Below, piece by piece: positions 1 to 5,723 of a stretch of 6,634 nucleotides of DNA. The notes under the pieces were generated by a model, which searched no databases, was not told where the DNA came from, and saw only the letters and a program-made list of their open reading frames with translations. Source of the DNA: Anaerotignum sp. (GTDB lineage Bacteria > Bacillota > Clostridia > Lachnospirales > Anaerotignaceae); NCBI GenBank assembly GCA_017560955.1, contig JAFZDV010000049.1, forward strand, positions 1 through 6,634. The letters are read 5' to 3'. The translations under genes and the position numbers were made by a program. Position 1 is the first letter of the stretch; each line of letters begins with the position of its first letter.

Positions 1-903
1 GGCTATAAAAGAAATGGCCAGCATTTCATCACAACACAGATCGAACACCCTGCGGTAAAGAATCCTATGAAAAAACTGGAAGAACAGGGCTGTGAAGTGA
101 CATGGCTGGGCGTAGACAGAAAAGGACACATCTCTCTGGAAGAACTGGCGGATGCCATCAGACCCGATACAGTGCTGGTGAGCATCATTCTGGTAAATAA
201 CGAAACAGGTACCATTCAGGATGCAGTTGCTATCGGTAAACTCATCAAGGAAAAGAATCCCAAGTGCCTGTTCCATGTGGATGCGGTACAGGCCTTCGGC
301 AAATACCCTATCGACGTAGAAAAAATGAAAATCGACCTGCTGACAATGTCCGGTCATAAGATCCACGGCCCTAAAGGTGTGGGTGCTATGTATATGCGTA
401 AAGGGCTGAAGGTAAAACCTCTGCTTCTGGGCGGCGGCCAGCAGAGAGGTCAGCGCCCCGGTACAGAAAACACATCCGGCGCAGCGGCATTGGGCGTGGC
501 ATGTGACGAAGCGTTCAAAGCAATGAAAGACAGCATTGAACACATCCGTGAAGTGAAAAAGGTGCTGATGGAAGGTATCCTTGCAATGCCCGATACACAG
601 CTGAACGGCGATGATCTGGAAACAGCCAGCCCTTATGTGCTGAATGTGACATTTAAAGGTCTGCGCAGTGAAGTTCTGCTGCATGCTCTGGAAAGCAAAG
701 GAATCGTGGTTTCTGCAGGTTCTGCCTGCGACAGCAGAAAGAAAATCGGCAGCCCTGTCCTGACAGCAATGGGCCTGCCCTTCGAAGAAATTGAAGGTGC
801 GGTAAGATTCAGCTTCTGCAGATATAACACAGTGGAAGAAGCGGAAGAATGTCTGAAAGCACTGAATGAGTTAGTACCATTCTTTAGAAAATATAATAGA
901 TAA
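1..903 (+). CDS. Cysteine desulfurase (NifS/IscS family), 5'-truncated by the window edge
   Basis: A PLP-dependent class V aminotransferase-fold enzyme that takes sulfur from L-cysteine as an enzyme-bound persulfide and releases alanine. The frame is open from base 1, and 300 codons are visible. Family members are about 380-400 residues, so roughly the first 80-90 are missing; the ATG at 67 is internal, because the upstream codons already read the conserved TTQIEHPAV segment. The PLP lysine lies in SGHKIHGPKG (codon 358-360). A basic GGGQQRGQRPGTEN segment follows, and the catalytic cysteine is in SAGSACDSRKK (codon 727-729). The stop TAA (901-903) overlaps the AGGAG ribosome binding site of thiI, whose start is only 11 bases on. 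This indicates co-transcription and a dedicated sulfur-donor role for ThiI, as known for Bacillus NifZ-ThiI. A role in Fe-S cluster assembly cannot be excluded. The family is certain; the partner is inferred from position. Confidence 0.95.
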   Translation, partial: GYKRNGQHFITTQIEHPAVKNPMKKLEEQGCEVTWLGVDRKGHISLEELADAIRPDTVLVSIILVNNETGTIQDAVAIGKLIKEKNPKCLFHVDAVQAFGKYPIDVEKMKIDLLTMSGHKIHGPKGVGAMYMRKGLKVKPLLLGGGQQRGQRPGTENTSGAAALGVACDEAFKAMKDSIEHIREVKKVLMEGILAMPDTQLNGDDLETASPYVLNVTFKGLRSEVLLHALESKGIVVSAGSACDSRKKIGSPVLTAMGLPFEEIEGAVRFSFCRYNTVEEAEECLKALNELVPFFRKYNR

Positions 904-914
904 GGAGAAGAACA

Positions 915-2090
915 ATGGCTGAAAAGGTATTGATCGTAAAATATGGTGAAATCGCCATGCGCGGTAACAACCAGTACATCTTCATCAATCGTCTGATCTC
1001 TGCGATCCGTAAAAATCTGGATCCCATCGGCAACTACTATGTTGTACGTGATCCCGGTCGTCTGATCGTAGAAGACCGCGGCGGCGAACTGGACTATGAC
1101 CTGACAATTCCTAAACTGGAAACAATCTTTGGTCTGCATTCCATCTGCCCCGGTATCAGACTGGAAAATATGGAATTCGAAACAATCTGTGAAGAATCCC
1201 TGAAACACATGCAGGAAACATACGGCGATAAAGAGCTGACATTTAAAGTAAAAACACGCCGCGCAAACAAAAAATTCGAAATGCACTCCATGGAACTGAG
1301 CATGGAAGTTGGCGCATATCTGCTGGATAGAATGCCCAACCTGAAAGTTGATGTAAAGAACCCCGATGTGACTCTGAATATCGAAATCAGAAACAGTGTA
1401 TATATGCACTCCCAGACAATTCCCTGCCACGGCGGTCTGCCCTACGGCAGCAATGGTAAGGCAGTCAGCCTGCTGTCCGGCGGTATCGACAGCCCCGTTG
1501 CGACTTGGATGATGGCAAAACGTGGTGTGGAAGTGGAAGGCGTATACTTCCACAGCCCTCCGTATACAAGTGAATGGGCAAAAGAAAAAGTTATCGATCT
1601 GGCAAGAAGAATCGCAGATTTCACAGGCGAATTCAGACTGTATGTGGTTCCTTTCACAGAACTGCAGCTGTATCTGTTGGATAACACAGCTCACGACAGA
1701 CTGACAATCCACCTGAAACGCTGCTTCATGCGTGCGGCAGAAATGATCGCGAATAAAGACGGTGCACTGGCGCTGGTTACAGGCGAAAGTGTTGGTCAGG
1801 TTGCCAGCCAGACAATGCAGGGTATTCAGGTAATCAATGCTGTTTGTGATCTGCCCGTACTGCGCCCTCTGGCAGGTATGGATAAATCCGAAATCGTGGA
1901 AAGAGCGGAAAAAATCGGTACATTCGAAATTTCCATCCGCCCTTACGAAGACTGCTGTACTGTTTTCGTAGCAAAACACCCTGTAACAAAACCTCGTCTG
2001 GGCTATATTGAAAAAGCAGAACACAAACTGACAGAACTGGACAGACTGCTGGAAGAGGCGGTTGCAAATGCAGAAATTATCGATCTGTAA
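915..2090 (+). CDS. thiI: tRNA 4-thiouridine synthase ThiI (THUMP + PP-loop, no rhodanese domain)
   Basis: A cytosolic enzyme that adenylates uridine 8 of tRNA and replaces its oxygen with sulfur; some homologues also feed thiamine thiazole synthesis. The 391-residue protein opens with the ferredoxin-like segment AEKVLIVKYGEIAMRG, followed by a THUMP region at about 60-165. The PP-loop ATPase motif SGGIDS is at residues 188-193. The segment YEDCCTVFVAKHP holds C347/C348, and C347 aligns with the catalytic cysteine of the AANH domain in E. coli ThiI. The protein ends about 40 residues later, so it lacks the C-terminal rhodanese domain of the E. coli protein, like Bacillus ThiI, which takes sulfur directly from a partner desulfurase. 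Such a desulfurase is encoded immediately upstream. The start is supported by AGGAG at 904-908 with six bases of spacing. The last 23 bases overlap the next small gene. Confidence 0.97.
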   Translation: MAEKVLIVKYGEIAMRGNNQYIFINRLISAIRKNLDPIGNYYVVRDPGRLIVEDRGGELDYDLTIPKLETIFGLHSICPGIRLENMEFETICEESLKHMQETYGDKELTFKVKTRRANKKFEMHSMELSMEVGAYLLDRMPNLKVDVKNPDVTLNIEIRNSVYMHSQTIPCHGGLPYGSNGKAVSLLSGGIDSPVATWMMAKRGVEVEGVYFHSPPYTSEWAKEKVIDLARRIADFTGEFRLYVVPFTELQLYLLDNTAHDRLTIHLKRCFMRAAEMIANKDGALALVTGESVGQVASQTMQGIQVINAVCDLPVLRPLAGMDKSEIVERAEKIGTFEISIRPYEDCCTVFVAKHPVTKPRLGYIEKAEHKLTELDRLLEEAVANAEIIDL

Positions 2091-2208
2091 GAGATTTTTT
2101 GTTTTTCTTCTGATGGGAATGCTGTTTTGCAGCGGCTGTCAGAAAGAGAAAGAGGTTTTTCTGCCTGAGGCGGAAAATGATACCATTTTTACCGTGATAG
2201 GAGAGTGA
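2068..2208 (+). CDS. Putative 46-residue lipoprotein overlapping the 3' end of thiI
   Basis: A short open frame from ATG 2068 to TGA 2206-2208, in a different frame from thiI and sharing 23 bases with it. The product starts MQKLSICKRFFVFLLMGMLF, with a basic n-region (K3, K8, R9) and a hydrophobic core at about 10-20. A lipobox-like F-C-S-G-C puts the candidate lipidated cysteine at position 24; Cys at -3 is atypical, Ser at -2 and Gly at -1 are normal. The mature part would be only 23 residues, mostly acidic and polar (QKEKEV...PEAENDT). A GGAAGAGG stretch at 2051-2058, nine bases before the ATG, is a plausible ribosome binding site inside thiI. The stop lies between the ribosome binding site and start of the next gene, which fits translational coupling. 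I do not recognise the family. It could be a real envelope peptide, a coupling ORF, or a remnant of a longer lipoprotein. Confidence 0.6.
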   Translation: MQKLSICKRFFVFLLMGMLFCSGCQKEKEVFLPEAENDTIFTVIGE

Positions 2209-2213
2209 AACAA

Positions 2214-2396
2214 ATGATGGAAGAACAGACACCCTTAACAAAGAGAATCAACGAGCTGGCAAGAAAAGCAAAAACAGAAGGCCTGACAGATGCGGAAAAA
2301 GCAGAACAGGCAGAACTGCGTAAGGAATGGATCGGCAAATTTAAAGCCAACTTCCGCGCACAGCTGGATAATATCGAATTCGTTGATGAACAGTAA
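2214..2396 (+). CDS. DUF896 / UPF0291 (YnzC-type) small cytosolic protein
   Basis: A 60-residue, highly charged helical protein with the family signature: INELARKAKTEGLTDAEKAE, then QAELRKEWIGKFKANFRAQLDNIE. Members such as Bacillus subtilis YnzC are about 60-80 residues, fold as a short helical hairpin, and have no established biochemical role; ynzC sits in an SOS-regulated operon there, but no such link is visible here. The start is chosen as ATG 2214 because AGGAG (2199-2203) is ten bases upstream. The in-frame GTG at 2205 would be one base from that site and is unlikely, and ATG 2217 is a possible alternative. It is the last gene of the desulfurase-thiI operon, five bases after the lipoprotein stop and two bases before a strong terminator. 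Confidence 0.9.
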   Translation: MMEEQTPLTKRINELARKAKTEGLTDAEKAEQAELRKEWIGKFKANFRAQLDNIEFVDEQ

Positions 2397-2398
2397 TC

Positions 2399-2428
2399 AA
2401 AATGGTGCCTGAAAAGGCGCCATTTTTT
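2399..2428 (+). terminator. Intrinsic terminator of the desulfurase-thiI-DUF896 operon
   Basis: Arms AATGGTGCCT (2401-2410) and AGGCGCCATT (2415-2424) pair over ten positions with one T-G wobble, closing on a GAAA tetraloop. The flanking AA (2399-2400) can also pair into the T run, which spans 2423-2428. Its place just after the DUF896 stop makes it the end of the operon. Confidence 0.92.
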
Positions 2429-2562
2429 GTACGAAATAAAAAACATCGAAAAATATAAAAATTCATGGAACTTTTTCGAAATCCATTCGACTAACTCTAT
2501 GTAACAGTGAGTTACGAAATGAAAAAGGCAATAACCAAATGAATTTTTAGGAGGAATATAAA
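2429..2562 (+). promoter_or_regulatory. AT-rich leader of the secreted stalk-domain gene, with small inverted repeats
   Basis: No long gene fits here. An 8-base inverted repeat, TCGAAAAA (2446-2453) and TTTTTCGA (2472-2479), encloses 18 bases. Downstream, TAACTC (2492-2497) pairs with GAGTTA (2509-2514), or GTAAC (2501-2505) pairs with GTTAC (2511-2515); these are mutually exclusive. A promoter must lie here because a terminator precedes it, but I find no convincing -35/-10 pair. TATAAA at 2454-2459 is a -10-like sequence without a clear -35. AGGAGG at 2549-2554 is the ribosome binding site, eight bases before ATG 2563. Confidence 0.4.
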
Positions 2563-3447
2563 ATGAAAAAGAATCTGACAAAAGTAATGGCAATGGGTAT
2601 GATTATGACAATTCTGGCAGGCACAACAGCATTTGCAAATGATACAATGCTGATTTCTGCCAACCCCAATGCAGATAAAACAATCGAAGATGTGATCGCA
2701 GAAGCGGAGGCAAGCATGTATCTGACACAGAACGGCACAGTAGCAGGCGTTGAAGCATCTGCAACAGAAGGCGTTTCCATCGTAACAATGGATAACGAAC
2801 AGGGCGGTCTGCGTTTCGCAGTAGCATCCAACACAATCATCGTAAACAGAGAAGATGGTTCCTACATGGCAGCTGACCAGCTGACAGAAGGCATGGCAGT
2901 TTCCGTAGTATACGACATGAACAGCCCCATGGGCATGAGCCTGCCTCCTTACCTGGGCAATGTAACAGCAGTGGTTGCAAATGCTGATGCTGGTGCGTTC
3001 ACAGTTGGTAAATTCGACAACGAACTGACAGACATGAAAAACATGCTGAAACTGAACATCGACAATGCAACAACATCCATTCAGAATATGCAGGGTTCCA
3101 GAATCAGACTGACAGATGCTGATGTAAAAGGTCAGGATGCACTGGTATTCTATGATATGATGACAATGAGCCTACCCGCTCAGACAAATCCTACATTTGT
3201 ACTGATTCTGGGTGAACAGACAGCACCTGCAACTTCCGTACCTCTGAGAGAAACAGCAGAAGCAAATGGCTTCTCCGTAAAATGGCAGGGTAAAACAAAA
3301 CCCATCCTGCTGGAAAAAGATGGCGTTTCCATGGAACCGATGCTGGATGATGCTACATTCGTAGTAAACGGCGTATCCGACGAAGCTGCATTCGCAACAG
3401 AACTGAAAGACGGCGTAATGTTCGTTTCCAGCGAAATTTTTGAATAA
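2563..3447 (+). CDS. Secreted protein with Met-rich repeats and a C-terminal stalk (copper amine oxidase N-like) domain
   Basis: A 294-residue exported protein of unknown function. A Sec signal peptide is clear: KK at the N-terminus, a hydrophobic core to about residue 20, and cleavage likely after AFA (25/26). The middle (about 50-210) looks beta-rich and contains two related segments, YDMNSPMGMSLPPY from residue 117 and YDMMTMSLPAQ from residue 197. The C-terminus from about 226 (VPLRETAEANGFSVKWQGKT, then a VVNG segment) matches the stalk domain usually named copper amine oxidase N-terminal. That domain is common in Clostridia surface proteins and does not itself imply amine oxidase activity. 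There is no cell-wall sorting motif, SLH repeat or C-terminal membrane helix, so release or non-covalent retention is likely. Threonine codons are ACA nearly throughout and the ribosome binding site is AGGAGG, both suggesting high expression. It is a single-gene unit between two terminators. Confidence 0.88.
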   Translation: MKKNLTKVMAMGMIMTILAGTTAFANDTMLISANPNADKTIEDVIAEAEASMYLTQNGTVAGVEASATEGVSIVTMDNEQGGLRFAVASNTIIVNREDGSYMAADQLTEGMAVSVVYDMNSPMGMSLPPYLGNVTAVVANADAGAFTVGKFDNELTDMKNMLKLNIDNATTSIQNMQGSRIRLTDADVKGQDALVFYDMMTMSLPAQTNPTFVLILGEQTAPATSVPLRETAEANGFSVKWQGKTKPILLEKDGVSMEPMLDDATFVVNGVSDEAAFATELKDGVMFVSSEIFE

Positions 3448-3450
3448 TCA

Positions 3451-3497
3451 ACATAAAAATAAGGGAGTCCCGAATGGGACTCCCTTTCTTTTTATGT
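3451..3497. terminator. Bidirectional intrinsic terminator between convergent genes
   Basis: A perfect 11-base-pair stem, AAGGGAGTCCC (3461-3471) and GGGACTCCCTT (3476-3486), closes on GAAT. Outer arms ACATAAAAA (3451-3459) and TTTTTATGT (3489-3497) are also exact reverse complements. The plus strand therefore reads into TTTCTTTTT and the minus strand into ATTTTTATG. The element lies between the stop codons at 3447 and 3503, so it can end transcripts from both sides. Confidence 0.93.
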
Positions 3498-3502
3498 AAT
3501 GA

Positions 3503-4618
3503 TTAGAATTTTTTGTGGTTGTTGCCTCTGTAGTCAACTTCGATGGAATCTACTACTTCGTCACCGCGTACGCATGTGTACCATGTTGTGTTGTTTGCGG
3601 AGGAGCAGGAGTGGTTGGGGATGATTTCTACTTTGTCGCCAACTTTCAGGTCGCAAGGGTCGCCGTTCAGGCATTTTACTTTTGCAACTTCTTCAGACAG
3701 ACCAACGATTGTCAGTTCGGGATGACCTACTACATAACCGAAGCCCTGGATCGCAGCATTACCGTGTGCACCCTGGTCCAGACCCATGCATTTTGCACCT
3801 GCGTCGAACAGGTAAAAACCTTCGTGAGGGTTGGAAATTACTGTTGCCAGAATACGCAGAGCGCAGTCTTTTTCTTCAGCAACGCCCAGAGCCATCTGAA
3901 TGTTGTCCAGGAATGTGTAGTTACCGGGGTGGGATACTGTTGTAGCACCTTTTGTAACAACTTCCTTGAATGTAGGTGTGGAACCGGATGTGATCATTTC
4001 GCAGGGGAAACCAGCTTCAGCCAGTGCGTCTGCAGCAGCTTTCATTGTATCCATTTCCAGTTTCGCGATTTCTTTTACGCCTTCGTAGTCTGTGCAGCCG
4101 TAAACCTGACCGGGATGTGTGGAGATACCGCGGAATTTCAGATTTTTCATGGGAGCCAGTGCTTTTGCGAAAGGAACCACATCTTCTACGGGCATACCGA
4201 AACGGTGGAAGTTCATATCAACGATGATTGTGTAAGAAACAACGATGCCTGCTTCTTCAGCAGCAGCATTCAGCATTTCAGCAGCAGCAACTGTATCCAG
4301 ACGGATGATCACGTCTGTATCTTTTGCCATTTTCAGGATTCTCTGAATGTTTACGGGGTTTGCTACGGGGTAAGCATACATGATGTGTTTTGCACCCAGA
4401 TTGTAAACCATTTCACATTCATCGATTGTGCCGCACAGGAAACCTGTTGCGCCTGCATCCATCTGCATTTTTGCTACAGCAGAGGATTTGTGTGTTTTGA
4501 TCATGGGCCAGTTTTCTTTGCCATGTTCGTTACACAGAGCCTGATAGCTGTTGATATTGTTTTCAAATGCGTCCATATCCAGCAGGATCGCAGGTGTGAT
4601 AATTTCGTGTTTTTTCAT
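3503..4618 (-). CDS. PLP-dependent D-serine dehydratase / D-threonine aldolase family enzyme (alanine racemase-type fold)
   Basis: A 371-residue cytosolic enzyme expected to deaminate or cleave a D-hydroxy amino acid. The N-terminus, TPAILLDMDAFENNI, is the family's opening, and the PLP lysine is probably K41 in MIKTHKSS. The barrel continues through GATGFLCGTIDECE, the YAYPV strand, and a GSTPT segment probably contacting phosphate. Near the C-terminus PNHSCSSANN supplies H336 and C338, an HxC metal pair. HxC is typical of eukaryote-type D-serine dehydratase (DSD1), whereas D-threonine aldolase tends to have HxD, so dehydratase activity is slightly favoured; the substrate is not settled by sequence. 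The usual RPH before KTHK is replaced by WPMI, a departure near the cofactor. The start is fixed by AGGAGGG on the minus strand (4632-4626), seven bases before the ATG. It is transcribed alone, divergently from the MBL gene. Confidence 0.9.
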   Translation of the reverse strand: MKKHEIITPAILLDMDAFENNINSYQALCNEHGKENWPMIKTHKSSAVAKMQMDAGATGFLCGTIDECEMVYNLGAKHIMYAYPVANPVNIQRILKMAKDTDVIIRLDTVAAAEMLNAAAEEAGIVVSYTIIVDMNFHRFGMPVEDVVPFAKALAPMKNLKFRGISTHPGQVYGCTDYEGVKEIAKLEMDTMKAAADALAEAGFPCEMITSGSTPTFKEVVTKGATTVSHPGNYTFLDNIQMALGVAEEKDCALRILATVISNPHEGFYLFDAGAKCMGLDQGAHGNAAIQGFGYVVGHPELTIVGLSEEVAKVKCLNGDPCDLKVGDKVEIIPNHSCSSANNTTWYTCVRGDEVVDSIEVDYRGNNHKKF

Positions 4619-4663
4619 GGGAAATCCCTCCTTATTTTTTTGTAGAATATTCTTCCAATAGTA

Positions 4664-4692
4664 TTCGTATCACAAACATATGCCCTTGTCAA
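4664..4692 (-). promoter_or_regulatory. Probable sigma-A promoter for the minus-strand PLP enzyme gene
   Basis: Read on the minus strand, a consensus TTGACA -35 (4692-4687) is followed by 17 bases and TACGAA (4669-4664). A TG pair at the extended -10 position gives TGATACGAA. The -10 matches consensus at only three of six positions, so the exact -10 is uncertain. TACTAT a few bases further is closer to consensus but spaced at 23. Confidence 0.55.
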
Positions 4693-4695
4693 GGG
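4683..4695. promoter_or_regulatory. Palindrome CCCTTG-T-CAAGGG covering both divergent -35 boxes
   Basis: Arms of six bases with a one-base centre (4689) are perfect reverse complements. The plus-strand -35 TTGTCA (4686-4691) and the minus-strand -35 TTGACA (4692-4687) lie inside it and overlap. This could be an operator for joint control of the two genes, or only a by-product of two facing -35 boxes. Confidence 0.5.
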
Positions 4696-4713
4696 AATGT
4701 TTTAAGGTATAAT
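4686..4713 (+). promoter_or_regulatory. Sigma-A promoter for the MBL-fold hydrolase gene
   Basis: TTGTCA (4686-4691, five of six consensus) and a perfect TATAAT (4708-4713) are separated by 16 bases. Transcription should begin near 4719-4721, almost at the AAGGAG ribosome binding site (4721-4726). The 5' leader is therefore very short, leaving little room for a riboswitch or attenuator. Confidence 0.88.
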
Positions 4714-4734
4714 GAAATCAAAGGAGAGAGGTTT

Positions 4735-5544
4735 ATGAAACTGAAAATTTTAATGGATAACCATACGGAAATAGATGTGTATTACCTGGGAGAACCTGCC
4801 GTTTCCTACTGGATCGAAACAGAAGGAAAAGCCTTTTTATTTGATGCGGCATATTCTGATGCATTCCTGAAAAATGCGAAGGATATGGGCATTGATGTGA
4901 CAAAGATGGAGGCTCTTCTGCTTTCCCATTCCCATAATGACCATACGGGCGGTCTTGCACCTTTGCTGAAACTGGATTTTGCAAAGAAACCACAGCTCAT
5001 TGCCCATCCCGATGCCCTCCTGCCCCATGACTGGAATGGCATGGATATCGGCAGCCCTGTTGCAGAAGATAAACTGGCGGAAACATTTGAGATGAAACTG
5101 ACGAAAGGACCTGTCTGGCTGACGGAAAAACTGGTGTGGCTGGGCGAAATCCCCCGTACACTGGATTTTGAACCTGCCTATGCCATCGGTACGGTGGAAA
5201 AAGATGGCCAGAAAACAGAAGACTATATCATAGATGATACGGCGCTGGCATATATGGGTGAAAAGGGCCTTTCCATCATCACAGGCTGTTCCCATGCCGG
5301 TATTTGTAATATCATCGAATATGCGAAAAAACTGACAGGTGTAGAGAAGGTGCAGAGTGTACTGGGCGGTTTTCACCTGTTTGCTGTGGATGACAGGGCG
5401 AAAGCGACCATTTCCTATTTAAAGGAAGAAAATATTCCGGAACTGTATCCCTGTCATTGTACTTCCTTTGCAGTCAGAGCGGCTCTGCATCAGGAATGTC
5501 CTGTGCAAGAAGTTGCTGTTGGCACGGAACTTCAGTGGGATTGA
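4735..5544 (+). CDS. MBL-fold metallo-hydrolase, COG1237 type (dihydropterin-ribofuranosylaminobenzene phosphate synthase-like)
   Basis: A 269-residue cytosolic metallo-beta-lactamase-fold protein. The metal signature SHSHNDHTGG gives H65, H67, D69 and H70. Further ligand candidates are H187 in TGCSHAGICN, H214 in LGGFHL, and H241 in the YPCHCTS motif. The spacing and the GCSHAGI/GGFHL/PCHCT set are those of COG1237. Databases often name that family after a methanopterin-pathway synthase, but a Clostridia host would not be expected to make methanopterin, so that name should not be taken literally. The substrate is unknown. AGGAG at 4722-4726 lies eight bases before the ATG. Threonine codons are split about evenly between ACA and ACG, unlike the ACA-dominated neighbours, suggesting lower expression or a different history. 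No partner gene follows on the same strand before a new promoter. Confidence 0.9.
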   Translation: MKLKILMDNHTEIDVYYLGEPAVSYWIETEGKAFLFDAAYSDAFLKNAKDMGIDVTKMEALLLSHSHNDHTGGLAPLLKLDFAKKPQLIAHPDALLPHDWNGMDIGSPVAEDKLAETFEMKLTKGPVWLTEKLVWLGEIPRTLDFEPAYAIGTVEKDGQKTEDYIIDDTALAYMGEKGLSIITGCSHAGICNIIEYAKKLTGVEKVQSVLGGFHLFAVDDRAKATISYLKEENIPELYPCHCTSFAVRAALHQECPVQEVAVGTELQWD

Positions 5545-5649
5545 TTGCGTCTAAAAGCAGGAAAACCTACAGAAAAAAGAGGATTTTCTGTAAAAATCGC
5601 GAAATAATAAAAATATTAAGGAAATCGAAAGAAATTATTTTGGATTTTA
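5545..5649. other. AT-rich intergenic stretch with a 9-bp stem-loop
   Basis: After the MBL stop, TACAGAAAA (5568-5576) and TTTTCTGTA (5584-5592) form a perfect nine-base stem with a seven-base loop. No T run follows on the plus strand, only AAAAATC, so it is at best a weak terminator or an RNA 3'-end stabiliser. The A-rich tract from about 5600 to 5640 could act as an UP-type element for the promoter that follows. No gene is visible. Confidence 0.4.
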
Positions 5650-5658
5650 TGATACAAT
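5650..5658 (+). promoter_or_regulatory. Extended -10 promoter for the SLH-protein gene
   Basis: TGATACAAT is a TG-n plus TACAAT (five of six consensus) extended -10. No good -35 lies 16-18 bases upstream, which extended -10 promoters can tolerate. A second candidate is TTGGAT (5640-5645) with TATAGA (5664-5669), 18 bases apart. Either gives a leader of about 50-60 bases ending in AAGGAGG (5709-5715). Confidence 0.55.
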
Positions 5659-5723
5659 CAAACTATAGAAATCTGTCTTTGTGGGGCGGAAATAAAAACA
5701 CATTACCGAAGGAGGTAACGCGT

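Noticed and set aside
633..2024. 463-codon open frame on the minus strand across thiI and the desulfurase end
   Set aside because: It is antisense to two well-supported genes. Its product is an odd Cys/Phe/His-rich string with no recognisable domain, which arises from the codon bias of the real genes.
2205..2216. GTG at 2205 as start of the DUF896 gene (GTGA overlap with the lipoprotein stop)
   Set aside because: The AGGAG at 2199-2203 would be one base away, too close to initiate there. ATG 2214 has ten-base spacing and gives the normal family length.
2545..2840. Minus-strand open frames over the signal peptide region of the secreted gene
   Set aside because: They mirror the codon bias of the plus-strand gene and show no ribosome binding site or family features.
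3515..4645. 376-codon open frame on the plus strand across the PLP enzyme gene
   Set aside because: The minus-strand gene has clear family motifs, a strong ribosome binding site and a terminator. The plus-strand product is Cys/Phe-rich with no ribosome binding site or family signature.
4836..5376. Open frames on the minus strand inside the MBL gene
   Set aside because: They lie antisense to a gene with a complete metal-binding motif set and have no supporting initiation signals or recognisable domains.
5568..5592. Stem-loop after the MBL gene as a full intrinsic terminator
   Set aside because: The stem is AT-rich and followed by A residues rather than a T run on the plus strand.
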